Positions 11,106 to 21,175 of a stretch of 64,000 nucleotides of DNA are shown here, in pieces (within the stretch, counting starts at the first letter, position 1; every line of letters begins with the position of its first letter). The notes beneath the pieces are model-generated. The model made no database searches. It had not been told where the DNA came from and worked only from the letters and a program-made list of their open reading frames with translations. Source of the DNA: Heligmosomoides polygyrus polygyrus (Eukaryota; Nematoda; Chromadorea; Rhabditida; Heligmosomidae); contig OX377204.1 in NCBI GenBank assembly GCA_947396885.1, positions 3,038,001 to 3,102,000 on the forward strand. Direction: 5' to 3'. The position numbers and the translations under genes are program-made.

Positions 11106-14100
11106 ATTTAACAACAACAGAGAGAACAGAGCAGGCACAGATAAACCTCTGGTCCACGGCGACTGATCGTGAGTGATTTGTCCTATGTTACCATCCAAAT
11201 ATTTAGATCTTCACGAAGGTGCACTCGTTCATGGCAATGGAGGCAGTAGACTACTGAACTTGCTTAGTGCGGTTTTTCTCTTCAGATTAATTCCCTACAC
11301 AATTTAACTTTAAGATATCTAGACTACGTAACGATGTGCATGATTTCATCTTCTAGCCTCAACTGTTTTGCTGATAGTAATGAGCGAAAATCATACTGAA
11401 CTTCAACGTTGCAGGATCAGACGGTGCATTCGTCCCTATAATTCTCCTAGGCCTCATCACATTTACCTATTTGATTGCTTTCTTCTTCCTTGCCTTCAAG
11501 CCGCATCGGCACAGCAATCTTGCCGAGCTATCGGTTAGTTTATTCAGTAGAAAACTCTATACTATACCTCAAACTTGGGTAATTAAACCTTATAGTTGTA
11601 ACCTCAAACTTGGGTAATTAAACCAATTTTTTATGAAGCACCAGGCTAATTAAAATATGGATTTTCTGGGCCTCCCTGAAATGACTCATACCAGTGTCGC
11701 TGTAGATAGTGGCATCATTTTAAATAGGCAATGATGTTTACATGAGAATAGAATTAAATTTGCCGTTTCCAGACAATGGTCGAGGATGAAATAGGGCAGC
11801 TGTCTATTCTGACGAAAAAAGCGGTGGAATCCATAAGGGTAAGACCATCGTCGCCCTGCATCCTGTTTTTCCAATTTACTATGACATATCTACGGACAGA
11901 TGGTAGTGCAATCGGAGGAGGTGCTGGCTGTCGCGTGCACCCGATACCAGGTTCTTGGCTCGGATTTCACGTCCAGACCAACCAGATCTCCCATCCCTCC
12001 GTGGTTGGTGAATTGGTGTCAGACTTTCCTGAGCAGGACAAAGCGCTGACTTACACCGGCTGGTCACCGCAAGGCATTGCATGGCCTAAAACGCATTCAA
12101 CACGCCTCCACGACATCCCGTAGAAGTCGAATGTGTGGCGCATCCCAAAAAGGTTTGAGTAACGCCGTCTATATATCCCTATGACATGCAACTTCCTGCA
12201 CTTGAATGTCTTGCGTTGTATTTAAAACGCGATTTCGATTACCTTGACGTTCCTGGCTCCAAGCTTCGTCCTAATTTTTGCTAGTCGTTCCATTCCTCTA
12301 CCTCATCCATTCTCATTGAGCTGCTTCCACTTCCAAGTCCTCTCAGTTGTGTTCCAGACGGACTAATTGGCTTGTCTGGCTGTAGAGAAAATTATACTGA
12401 AATCAGTCAATGAAAGAACCACCACCGGGGTTAGAAAGGGCGGCTGACCATAGCTCCCAATTTTGACCACAGATAGCTATGCGGTGTTTTTGACGAGCCT
12501 ATTTTTTTCTTCAGTAAATTGAGTCTAGGATACCCTTCATTGACTTGCTGTATGCAGGAATTGTATCCATTAGTTGTTGAGCGTGGAGGCAAAGCATGGA
12601 CTTGTCCACGATGCGTGTGCCGAGGTGCGGTTGTGCAATTATTTTGGTCTGCCAAAGTCGCATGGTGCAGCGAAGAAGTCTGTGGTCAATTCTTGGTGTT
12701 CGTCTGGGCCATAGAATACGGTCAAGAGTTATTCTCCACAGATCAGGACTCAAGGATTGGATTCACCATGCGCTCAAAAGGAAGTGGCTGTTCGCAAACA
12801 AGCTCTTTAAAAACGAACGTTCCTGGGCACGCATTGCAGCTGATTGGATTCCTGATAAAAAACAAAGTAGAGGAAGGCCATGGGTGGCTGGACGACATCG
12901 CAACATACTGAGGAACAATGACAAAAGAAGCCATGAGAAACTGGACCGCTCTGATTGAAGGGAATCCGAACAGGAACGCTGAACTCTTCGCAAAAGAAGC
13001 ACGTAGATACTTGTTTGTGCCGTTGCGATAAGAGATGTAATAAATAACTAAATAAAATAAAGTAGGAGTCAGGGCGACTATCAACAATGCACAGAACTTC
13101 ACTCATTGTCTCGCTAAGCATAGCATCCATTATGCTGGTTAGATATAGAAGCAGACGCCCTACCGGCTGCTAAGCATCTGGGGCCGGATTCATCAACGAT
13201 TGACAGCAATCTAACGACTTATCAATAAGCGATATGGTGAAAGGTTTCAGTATTTCACAATATCCCTTGTTGATAAGCCGCGCTATCACGGATTTCGACA
13301 GTATTTTCAGCGTTAGATAGCTGTAAGTCGTTGATGAATCTGGCCCTAGTTTTACACTTTGACACAAACCTTTGAAACTAGGATTCCTAGTTGCAGCGGT
13401 TACCTTTCCTCTTTGGATCTTCTCACCATAACTCAAAAAAGGTAAAAATACAATCGGAAATCTTCGAATAATCGGATGATTCGGATAAGGGAGATTTTGC
13501 AGACCCCGAATTTTCAGATGATTAGGATCGGATATATGGCCTGTACAATGGCTTGCGGTGTCCAGCCGATGGACAAGTCAGTGTTTTGTTCTTTTCAGAC
13601 GAGTCTGGTATCAATTTACAGACCTCTTGGTTGGCCCAAGCAGGACATTTGAACCAGAAACCTGGAATGGGGTGCATGTCATAGGCCTATGGCATACCAC
13701 CAGCGACGAGTCCGGCGACGGCACTGCCAACAGACAAGTAATCGACTATTCGTGTTGGGACCTGTCAGAAACAAAGGGGAGGGAGCGCACGCTTGCCGGT
13801 AGTCGCTGCCACGTCGGCACTGCGTGTCGTTGGAGAGGAGGCATGCCGCCAGCGACCGGTCGTCGCTGGCGGTATGCCTCCTCTCCAACGACACGCAGTG
13901 CCGACGTGGCAGCGACAACCGGCAAGCGCGCGCTCTCTCCCCATTGATTCTGACAGGTCCCGACACGAATAGTCGATTACTTGTCCGTTGGCAGTGCCGT
14001 CGCCGGACTCGTCGCTGGTGGTATGCCATAGGCCATAGGCCTAAGTACTCAACTTAACAGCCAGCCAGTTGTGTACTCTTCAGATAAAAAAGACCTTTGT

Positions 14101-15664
14101 CATTAATTCCTTATTATCAGGTTGGCCGGATAATTCTGGTAGTTTTGACTGGTCCACTTTAAACGATCATAACTGCTCCATACTCACCGGATTCAGTCGA
14201 AATAAGCACCATTCGATCAGCACACTTTTTTCCATATCACCGTCTTTCTCTGGTGAGATTTCGGTTTGGAAAGTGCCTGGGGAGAGTGGTCATGGGCATC
14301 GACCCACTGTCCTAATAACCTTCGGTTGTCGTACAGAGCCCACTTTTCAACAGATGTGACGACTCGATCCAAAAACGGTCGTTTTGATTCCGGAGAAGCA
14401 AAGAAGAACGGATTTCGAAACGCAACAATGTCTGACGATCAATCGAATCAAGGGGCTCCCACTTTTGGATCATGTTCCCCTTTCCGAGGCGATTCAAACC
14501 ATCTGTAACAGCAGCTTTACTGACTCCTAGACCTTCCGTAATCTCATGGACTGTCTTCGATGGATTTCTTGGCCAATCTGGAAATTGAAACAAAATATCG
14601 TTCGGAGTTGCACTTTTGACATACTACAGTAAGACTTCGAAGAAACACAATTTCTAAGTGTAGGGGAAATAGAAATTACTCCGTCAGATAGAGTGATGAT
14701 AGAGCGAAGAACTCCGTATTAGATGTTATGTAAAAATGCGAAGACAGTTGAATATTGATTCAGTAATGAAGGAATGAAAAGCGGTTACACAAAAACCGCC
14801 AGGAGAATTTCTCCCAGAATTCAATGGGAATTTTTATGGCGGGAGTTTGAAACGTGTTTTTCACTAATATTAACCCACTCTAAACTACCGCTCAAAGTGG
14901 CTAGGTCGAGCTTGCTGAAGGAATTCCGTTTATCTACCGGTGACATTTTACTGCTGAACTCTAGATTTCCGGATCTATCCTAGTCGGAGGGGGCATATGG
15001 TTTTTTGCGCCTCCATCGCTCTTTAAATTTGTCCGAAAGCTCCAGCTGCTGTCCTGCCATGCGAAGGTTACAATGTGGACTCAGATCACGTATGTGTAGC
15101 AAAGGCAGACGAACGCACCTACCACCTTAGGTTTGCCCCTCCCGACTGGATAGATCCAGATTCGCGTCTGGGGTCGGATCCATCAACGACTTACATAACT
15201 TTAACAGAGAATTCACAGCGGAAAACTCAGATAACGCGGCTTATCACTAACCGTATCACTTGATAAATCGTGCTATTAAGGCTCGAGCACACTTCGCTGC
15301 CCTTGCTGCGGCAGCAATGATAAAGGATATCAGAGGCAGCAGCTCGATGATATTCTTTATCATTGCTGCCGCAGCAAAGGCAGCGAAGTGTGCTCGAGCC
15401 TTTAGGGATTTTGGCTGTCATTTTCTCTGTTAAATTGCTGTAAGTCGTTGATGAATCCGGCTCCTGGTTGATCGGTGCAACTGTCTAAGGCGAACGAGAT
15501 TGTACGTACATATATCAGCGTGTTTCTTTTTAGACTAAACCAAAGGAAGCCAAGCTCCCATCTCTTATACTGAAGAAGCTACCGGATGAAACAACACAGC
15601 CGTCTCTGGAAGAAGTGTGCTGTCCTGGAGCGACGTGCAAAACGTGGCCTCAAGACGAAGTCGC
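11106..15664 (+). CDS. Four exons of an unrecognised single-pass membrane protein
   Basis: Exons 11106-11168, 11415-11533, 11773-11838 and 15534-15664 each have a ttttag/gcag/ccag/tttag acceptor and a GT donor (gtgagt, gttagt, gtaaga, gtaagt). Their phases agree: 1 nt carried over, then 0, 0 and 2. The join reads about 126 residues. A short polar segment ending 'INLWSTATD' is followed by a hydrophobic helix, 'FVPIILLGLITFTYLIAFFF', then a basic 'KPHRHSNLAELS', a charged stretch and 'EEVCCPGATCKTWP'. The protein was not recognised. One membrane helix followed by basic residues suggests a type I or signal-anchor protein with a cytoplasmic tail. The start is missing: the first exon enters with 2 nt of a split codon. 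The intron between exons 3 and 4 carries a SINE, an RTE fragment, MITEs and a foldback. Confidence 0.6.
11568..11624 (-). repeat. Tandem pair of SL1 spliced-leader sequences
   Basis: On the minus strand two exact copies of the 22-nt nematode SL1 (GGTTTAATTACCCAAGTTTG + AG) lie at 11624-11603 and 11589-11568, 35 bp apart. Each is followed directly by GT, as in an SL RNA gene (gttacaac, gtatagta). The remainder of an SL RNA, including a clear Sm site, is not seen. They lie antisense in an intron of the membrane-protein gene. Confidence 0.8.
11900..12178 (+). mobile_element. tRNA-derived SINE
   Basis: It carries the family order: 5' 'gtgcaatcggaggaggtgct' (A-box region), 'gtgcacccgataccaggttc', a B-box-like 'tggctcggatt', 'ggttggtgaattggtgtcag', 'gctggtcaccgcaaggcatt', 'gcgcatcccaaaaaggtttg' and a T-rich end. 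Compare the better A and B boxes of the copy at 18890-19190. Confidence 0.7.
12596..13062 (+). mobile_element. RTE retrotransposon 3' fragment
   Basis: The plus frames give 'SLWSILGVRLGHRIRSRVIL' and later 'RSWARIAADWIPDKKQSRGR', matching the conserved C-terminal 'RWAGHV.R..D.RW...V..W.P.D.KR..GRPP.RW' region of RTE ORFs (compare 28580-27999). Frame changes near 12790 and 12900 break it. It ends in an A-rich 'aaataactaaataaaataaa'. Confidence 0.65.
13185..13352. mobile_element. MITE with 'GGATTCATCAACGA' ends
   Basis: Left end 'ggggccggattcatcaacga', right end 'gtcgttgatgaatctggccc'. Subterminal 'acagcaatctaacg' is mirrored by 'gcgttagatagctgta'. Length about 168 bp. The same termini occur at 15178, 18598, 22195 and 54655 around largely unrelated centres. 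Confidence 0.8.
13455..13535. repeat. 'Tccgaat' repeat motif fragment
   Basis: 'cggatgattcggataaggga' with 'tttgcagaccccgaattttc' is the inverse of the 'cgcaaaattgcccttatccg' words at 48895-48955, 49590-49715 and 50445-50550. Confidence 0.5.
13540..13680 (-). mobile_element. SINE fragment (minus)
   Basis: 'caatggcttgcggtgtccag', 'gatggacaagtcagtg' and 'agacgagtctggtatcaatt' are the inverse of the central SINE sequence. The copy stops abruptly where the foldback at 13677 begins. Confidence 0.65.
13677..14046. mobile_element. GC-rich foldback element
   Basis: A nearly perfect palindrome with arms of about 180 bases and its axis near 13861. Outer arms: 'taggcctatggcataccacc' and 'ggtggtatgccataggccat'. 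Inner arms: 'gccagcgaccggtcgtcgct' spans the axis. Open frames on both strands here mirror each other and are not genes. Confidence 0.8.
14115..14640 (-). mobile_element. Mariner remnant
   Basis: The start 'aggttggccggataattctg' matches the mariner fragment at 8996. The minus strand then encodes broken mariner transposase pieces: 'WALYDNRR'-like sequence near 14330 and helix-turn-helix text such as 'GVSKAAVTDGLNRLGKGNMI'. No complete frame remains. Confidence 0.6.
14955..15003. mobile_element. Solo terminus of the family Z foldback
   Basis: 'ggatctatcctagtcggagg' followed by 'gggcatatgg' matches the termini at 57335 and 58856. Confidence 0.45.
15176..15475. mobile_element. 'GATTCATCAACGA' MITE with a nested palindrome
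   Basis: Outer ends 'gtcggatccatcaacgactt' and 'aagtcgttgatgaatccggc' match the MITE family. Inside, at 15281-15402, is a separate palindrome with arms 'aggctcgagcacacttcgct' and 'agcgaagtgtgctcgagcct' around 'gctgctgc' words. The inner palindrome probably inserted into the MITE. Confidence 0.75.
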
Positions 15665-15765
15665 GTAAGTCTCGCTCACTGCACATGTGTATATCTGATT
15701 TTGATTCACATGGGTAATCCATGTAATATACATACATACAAACATTATCTACTATTGTAAAATGT

Positions 15766-15872
15766 GCCCAGGGGTAGAGGGTCATTCTTCCATCCCTCCG
15801 AGGTCGTGAATTGGTACCAGACTTGTCTGGAAAGGGCAAAGCTCGGATTCGTCCGTAGGGTACGCCTCAAGT
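15766..15872 (+). mobile_element. SINE fragment
   Basis: 'ttccatccctccgaggtcgt', 'gaattggtaccagacttgtc' and 'tggaaagggcaaagc' match the SINE centre. Confidence 0.55.
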
Positions 15873-15944
15873 CATTGTCGCTTACTGTCCATGTTCGGCT
15901 TTCAGTGAATCTTGGCATGATGATTTTAGACCATTATGATGTCT

Positions 15945-16110
15945 TCTTAAGCTGTTCACCAAGATTGATGGCTTTATTGAGGCCAACGTTTCGGCGTCTT
16001 CACCTTCTTCAGAGCTTGGAAAAGTCGAAATCATTCACGATAATGCTACCCTGTCTTGGAAAATGGGACTCCCGCTCACATTTAAATTGTACAATCAATA
16101 AACCTGCACG
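15945..16110 (-). mobile_element. Penelope-like terminal repeat with hammerhead-like core
   Basis: The minus strand reads 'ccaagctctgaagaaggtg', 'aagacgccgaaacgttggcc', 'tcaataaagcc'. CUGAAGA, a short stem II and GAAAC are in hammerhead order. Outer 'ccaag' can pair with 'cttgg' further down (stem I). The expected GUC at the cleavage position reads CUC, so this copy looks inactive. Confidence 0.65.
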
Positions 16111-16544
16111 TCACGTGTCTTTCAAGTGATTTTCGAGTACTAAACGATGAAAAAAATTACAGCGCTGGTTAAGCTGGTCATGTAGTAACAAGATTGTAGC
16201 AAGCATTCAGCCCATGCACAATCAGTCAAACCTGAAATGCAAGGTTTTAGGCGGAGGCATGGCGCAATCTTGACTGCTTACGCGCCACGGAAATCTCTTT
16301 ACCCTGTGCTTTCACGTTTGCCACAAACATCTTCAAAAGCTTCAATAACAGCAATGTTAGAACCTTTCAAACAGTTTCAGAATACCCTACATTGTTCGCA
16401 AGCCGTAGTGTATTTTAAAGTTTTAAACCTCAAAAGAGGTACAAATCAATCGATACAGCCACTTTGTGAAGAAATTATATCAAGTAACAAAGCGAAACAC
16501 AATCAGTCGATTGTACAAAGCAACATTTCAGATGAGTGCGTACT

Positions 16545-17240
16545 GAAGCGATCCACACATTAGAACTGTCACGCGGAATATAGATAGGTAGATAGAATGC
16601 GACCACACGAGCTGAAAATCACCTCAAACTTGGGTAATTAAACCTTTATCTTAAATACACACAAATGACACGCACGGAATAACGAGTAACGAACGAAAGC
16701 ATTGATGGTAAAGCTTATATGAGGATATGGGATGACAAATATGGATAAGTGTGACAACAATAACACTGAACACAACAGGGCAACAACACGACTTCATATG
16801 AGCAGACCGAAGCTATATGAGACCTTGAAACTGGCTAAGTGAATAGCAAAAGACACAAATAGAATAGCAACACTACAACACGAGTGAACACACAAAAGAT
16901 ACATGAGAACATGAGAAACAACAAATTATGTACCAAACTGAATCCACAAGGACACGCGCCAGGAGGAGGAGAGAGGAGCTCCCCGAAGGAAGAAACCCCG
17001 ACTGAAACACGCGCTGCATGGAAACCCCACTAAAACCAGCCTCCCCGGACGCGCACAGCCGCCGACTGTCTGCAAACCCATGAACGAAGGCTGGAACCGC
17101 TTTTTAAGAAGAAGACCCTAAAAATCGGGAGGCTCAGCAAAATTGCCCGGAGAAGGAGGAGAGCCCAGAGAGGAGCGTCCGCGGTGAAACGGGGCGAGGA
17201 ATCCTTCAATGGAGACGACTTCTCGTCACATATCGCGTTC
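16545..17240 (-). mobile_element. SL1-bearing dispersed repeat (copy 1)
   Basis: Minus-strand sequence from 17240 to about 16545 aligns along its whole length with 48952-49580. Shared words include 'gggctctcctccttctccgg', 'agggtcttcttc', 'gctttaccatcaatgctttc' and 'ataaaggtttaattacccaa'. An exact SL1 lies at 16644-16623, followed by GTGAT. No long open frame is shared between copies, so it looks non-coding. Confidence 0.75.
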
Positions 17241-17551
17241 CGTACCTTTTATACGTAACGATTTTCTATTTTCTTAAGCATTGAAACGAGTCCTTAACTT
17301 CCTCAGCATCCTTACTGTAAGTAAAGTTATCACCTTCCAAACAGTTCATGCATTTTCTTGGAGACACTCTGTATAAGGCGCTTATTCATTAATTTGGCAC
17401 ACAAAATCGTTACAACCGTTCTCGGCTCCTAGTGAAATTTTTTGTTGCTCAATATCCCTGCGAAAGAAAGTGGTTCTGGAATCCTGGTTTGTGATATAGG
17501 CCAACATCTGCGAAAGGGGAGAGCAGTTCCTTAAAAATGCAGACTTACCAT

Positions 17552-18012
17552 TAGGCCCCGTTTATACTTCCATCCCCGGGCGACGCGATTCACGCACCGT
17601 CGCGTACTTGCACACACGCAACTGCGCACACATTTCCGGGTCCACGTTTGTTTATTCATTTTTCCGTATTTTTCTCTTTCTCGCTGTAGGCCTCGTTCGG
17701 CGGTTGTTGCTGACGTGTTGTACCTTACTTTTCTTACCACAAAACCTATGAAAGGTGTCACCGACGAAAAATGCAGCAAAGACTAACTGCGACTTCGCAC
17801 TGCGAAAATCAGCTGATAGGACCCATACCGCGCCCCAATTCACCGCGATCCATCGAATTGCGCCCTTTTCGAGCGCGACGCGATCCGACGCTGAGCTACG
17901 CGATTGGTCACGGGTTCACGCGATTTGTCGACGCCTGGGAACGCGATCAATCAATTTCACCTCATTGCATGGTCATCGTGTCGCGCAGCGATGAAGTATA
18001 AACGGGTCTTAG
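17552..18012. mobile_element. Complete GGCC-type MITE
   Basis: Left end 'aggccccgtttatacttcca', right end 'gaagtataaacgggtcttag', flanked by TTA. Subterminal 'cgggcgacgcgatt' and its inverse near 17985 are conserved with copies at 6217, 8170 and 63296. About 460 bp. The plus frames inside are fortuitous. Confidence 0.7.
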
Positions 18013-18597
18013 AGACATAACCAGCTTATGTTCTTGATTCCCTATTAGATACCACGCTTCAAAAATAAGACAATATCGCTTTAAGATTGAGTAGGAAGCC
18101 GCCCTGTGCTCGAATCATTCCTAGTTATTACTTTAGGTTGTCGTGGTTGTTTCTTCGGGGCTGTTTCCACGACTGGTTTTTCTCCATCCTTTAAACAAAC
18201 AAAAACAGTTTCAGGCCTCCAGTTCCGCGAATACTGGGTCCGGACGCAAATCTGGGCAGGTTCAGAACGTTGTCGCAGACGAATATCACACCGTACATGC
18301 GAGTCAGTTTGATTCTACACGTTATAACTCTTTAAGGTTTCTCTGCTTTTATTGGCTTAACGGTTTTAGGGAGCTAACGTTGCACGCTCGAAGACCTATA
18401 CAGGACCAACAGATGGAGCAAATCCACAGCTGATTGTGAGTGTGTCAACGAGAGACCATTACGAAGCAGTCGCTAAGCACTGACAACTTCATCGGATGAC
18501 CTAAGCCACTATTCGATGCTTATTTCTTCTCTGTTGTTGTGACATCAGATTCCCTCACATGATCCGGCTGTTCTGGGTAAGGCTCAGAGAAGCCCTT

Positions 18598-18788
18598 GGG
18601 CCAGATTCATCAACAATACCGCCGGCATCGTCCCACCGCGGATTCACCATACCGGCCTACGTAGCAACCGATACGGAGAGTTCGACCCGAAACTTACCAC
18701 ACCGGAAGTTCGCGGTATCACTAGTTTTGGCGGTACTTTTTTCTCACCGTTACCGGTCGGTAAGCTCTTGATGAATCTTGCCCCTTGT
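18598..18788. mobile_element. 'GATTCATCAACGA' MITE, divergent centre
   Basis: Ends 'gggccagattcatcaacaat' and 'gctcttgatgaatcttgccc'. The centre carries inverted 'taccgcc' and 'ggcggta' words and 'ccggtcggtaag', not found in the 13185 copy. Confidence 0.65.
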
Positions 18789-18887
18789 GGGTGGTAGGTA
18801 GCTTCGGCTAGTGACCCTTAGAGAGAAGCGGCTTTCTTCACAAGTTGATTCTGATCCAATTACACGTCATTGTGTAAGTGGGGATTA

Positions 18888-19190
18888 GGATTGGCAGCGT
18901 GTAGCGCAGTCGGTGAAGGCGTCGGCTGTCACGTGCACCCGATACCCGATACCCTGGTTCGGATCCCGCTCAGGCCAACCAAGCCTTCCATCCCACTTGG
19001 GTCGGTGAATTGGTACCAGACGTGTTTGGAAAGGATAAAGCGCTAACTTGTACATCGGCTGGCCACCGCAAGTCATTGCATAGGTCAAATACGCTATCAA
19101 ATCGGCCCCATGATATTGTGGAAATGGAATACGTGGTGCATCCCAAAAGGGATTGATTAACGCCGTCTCTTATCTTTTATAATGGTCAGA
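18888..19190 (+). mobile_element. tRNA-derived SINE, best-preserved 5' half
   Basis: The A box reads 'tagcgcagtcgg' at 18901 and the B box 'ggttcggatcc' at 18955, 50-60 bp apart as in a tRNA gene. A tRNA-unrelated body follows ('ggtcggtgaattggtaccag', 'ggctggccaccgcaagtcat', 'ggtgcatcccaaaagggatt') and then a 'tcttatcttttat' tail. Length about 300 bp. The A/B boxes would support pol III transcription. Confidence 0.8.
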
Positions 19191-19317
19191 ATCCCCAACT
19201 TGGTAAGAGTCAGATCTTTTCCAACTCCAACTGAACCATTCCGTATTGCATAAGGATAAAAAGGATAATGGATGACGTCGAGCAATCGCTTCTGAAGTGC
19301 GTCACCCATTCTTCTTT

Positions 19318-19545
19318 AACGGGACATCATTGTGCTCCTGGTAGCGGAGTTGGAGGTTAACCCAGACTCCCAAAGACTTTCTATCCCTCAGGAAATTTTT
19401 GGAAAGGACAAAACACCGACTTGTCCATCGGCTGCTACTACATAGATGTTAGGCTAAACATACGCTGACATGGTTCCCATGATATCTCGCAGAAGTAGAA
19501 TGCGTGGCGCATCCCAAACAGCGATCTGTACTGTTCTTTACACCT
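19318..19545 (+). mobile_element. SINE copy, diverged
   Basis: 'gtagcggagttggaggttaa' (A-box region), 'ggaaaggacaaaacaccgac', 'ttgtccatcggctgctacta' and 'agaatgcgtggcgcatccca' follow the family order, with the B-box region decayed. Confidence 0.65.
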
Positions 19546-19849
19546 TGGCTAACGATGACCTTTTAACCAATGTCGTGTCCTTCGTCCGTTATGAGGAATG
19601 AATATTGCCCTGAAGAAGTAGCGCTTTTGAATTCCAATATTCTTTCTTTAAAGGAATGTTTACAATATTGGCAATTTTTATTTATTTCTTTTTAAACCTT
19701 GCAATGACAGGAACGGCGCGCACACTATTTTTAAGGGTATTCGACAGTTGAAGCACTCGTCTTCAAGTGGACAAATGGGTACGAAGCGTAACACCAATCC
19801 TGCTAAGGCAAGTGGAGAGATGTGTCTTAAATATTGTATACTGTAAGGC

Positions 19850-19987
19850 CTAGTTTATAGTTGCGCCGCCGCGGGCGCGGCACTATAGTCCGAATAGATA
19901 TCGATCGGGCGGCGCGAAAAATCGATACCCATGGCGATTGTGGTGCCGCGCCGCGCGGCGGCGCAAGTATAAACTAGGGTTAACAAA
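19850..19987. mobile_element. Short GGCC-type MITE
   Basis: 'aaggcctagtttatagttgc' and 'gcaagtataaactagggtta' are inverted ends; 'gccgccgcgggcgcggc' and 'gccgcgccgcgcggcggc' are the inner arms. About 138 bp. Confidence 0.75.
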
Positions 19988-20126
19988 CCTCCTAGAGGTC
20001 CAATAGGTTTGTCACAGGTTTCTGTCCTCCTAGAAGTTTGTTAACTGACGAAAAGCTCTTGAAGAGCATGGCCCGTAAGGGTAAAAGTGTTAAATTTGGT
20101 GAGAAGAGGGGATTTATCTTACATAT

Positions 20127-21040
20127 TAGGTTGGTGAAAAAGTCTCGCACCAAAAATTTTGAAAAATTTTCAAGATTTAACAGGAACTTCCAAGGACTAT
20201 TTGGTGCCACGTAGTTGTAGCACAACATTCTAGAATATTTCGCATACGTGGCAGTCTGCTCCTGAGGGCGTATTAATATTACGACGATTGCAGAGATGGC
20301 TGACCGACTCCGTGACTCGGACAAGGCTTCACGACTGACTATCGCTCAGTCTATCGTTGTTCGTTTTCGTAATAAGGTCTTTCTCGAGAATGTCGCCACG
20401 GGAGATGAATCCTGGGTCTTCCTCGTTAACCATACTCGGAAGGCCCAGTGGCTTCCTAAAGGAGAACCACAACCTCAAGGCGGACATCCACCAGAGGAAT
20501 GTAATGCTGTGCTAGTTGGTGGGGTTCCCGAGGAATCTCTATCATGAGCTCGTTGACGACGGCACCGCAGTAACAGAGAACATCTACGCTACACGGTTGC
20601 AGAAGCTGAGCGAGGCCGTGTTGCGCAAACGGCGGGGGCGGAGGGATGCTTACCTTCACGACAATGCTCGCCCCGCCTTCCAAGGTCGTTTCGCCAGAAG
20701 TTGCAGGAGCACGGGTGGGAGTTGCTGCCCCACCCACCGTATTCGCTAGACCTTGCGCCATCGGACTGCCACCTCTTTCGAGCTCTCAAGCAACACCTAA
20801 TAACATCTGATAGGTGTTCAACGACCGAACCGAACTGGAATCCGAGGTGGGGAGCATTTCTTCGAGCCACAGCTGACTTCATTCTGGAAGAAATGATTTC
20901 ATGATCTCCCCATCAGATGGCAGAAGGTTGTAGATGTAAACAGTAACTACTTTGTAGATTAAAATCGCTCACAAAAGAAACAATAAGATGTTGAAACAAA
21001 TTACGCTGTTCTGCAAGACTTTTTCACCAACCGAATAGTT
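20127..21040 (+). mobile_element. Mariner element, internally deleted
   Basis: Ends 'ttaggttggtgaaaaagtct' and 'agactttttcaccaaccgaa' are inverted repeats next to TA. The 0.9-kb body encodes pieces of mariner transposase in shifting plus frames: 'ATGDESWVFLVNHTRKAQWL' (first catalytic Asp region), 'AYLHDNARPAFQGR' (second Asp), and 'YSLDLAPSDCHLFRALKQHL' (third Asp). Much of the N-terminal region is absent and frames break near 20545 and 20750. Confidence 0.85.
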
Positions 21041-21069
21041 TTACAGGTTATGCAATAACATAGAAATAC

Positions 21070-21175
21070 AGAAAATCACCTCCATGACATCCCGTAGAAG
21101 TAAAATGCGTGGGGCATCCTAAAACTGTTTAAGTAGCGCAGTCTTTTATCCTTTATCCTTTACACTTAATATCAA
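21070..21175 (+). mobile_element. SINE 3' fragment
   Basis: 'cacctccatgacatcccgta', 'tgcgtggggcatcc' and a clean 'tttatcctttatccttta' tail, which shows the SINE's 3' repeat unit. Confidence 0.65.

Noticed and set aside
13558..14057. 129- and 116-codon frames on both strands
   Set aside because: They are read through the two arms of a foldback and repeat each other.
18895..18970. tRNA gene
   Set aside because: A and B boxes are present but there is no cloverleaf or anticodon arm, and the sequence continues into a dispersed body. It is a SINE.
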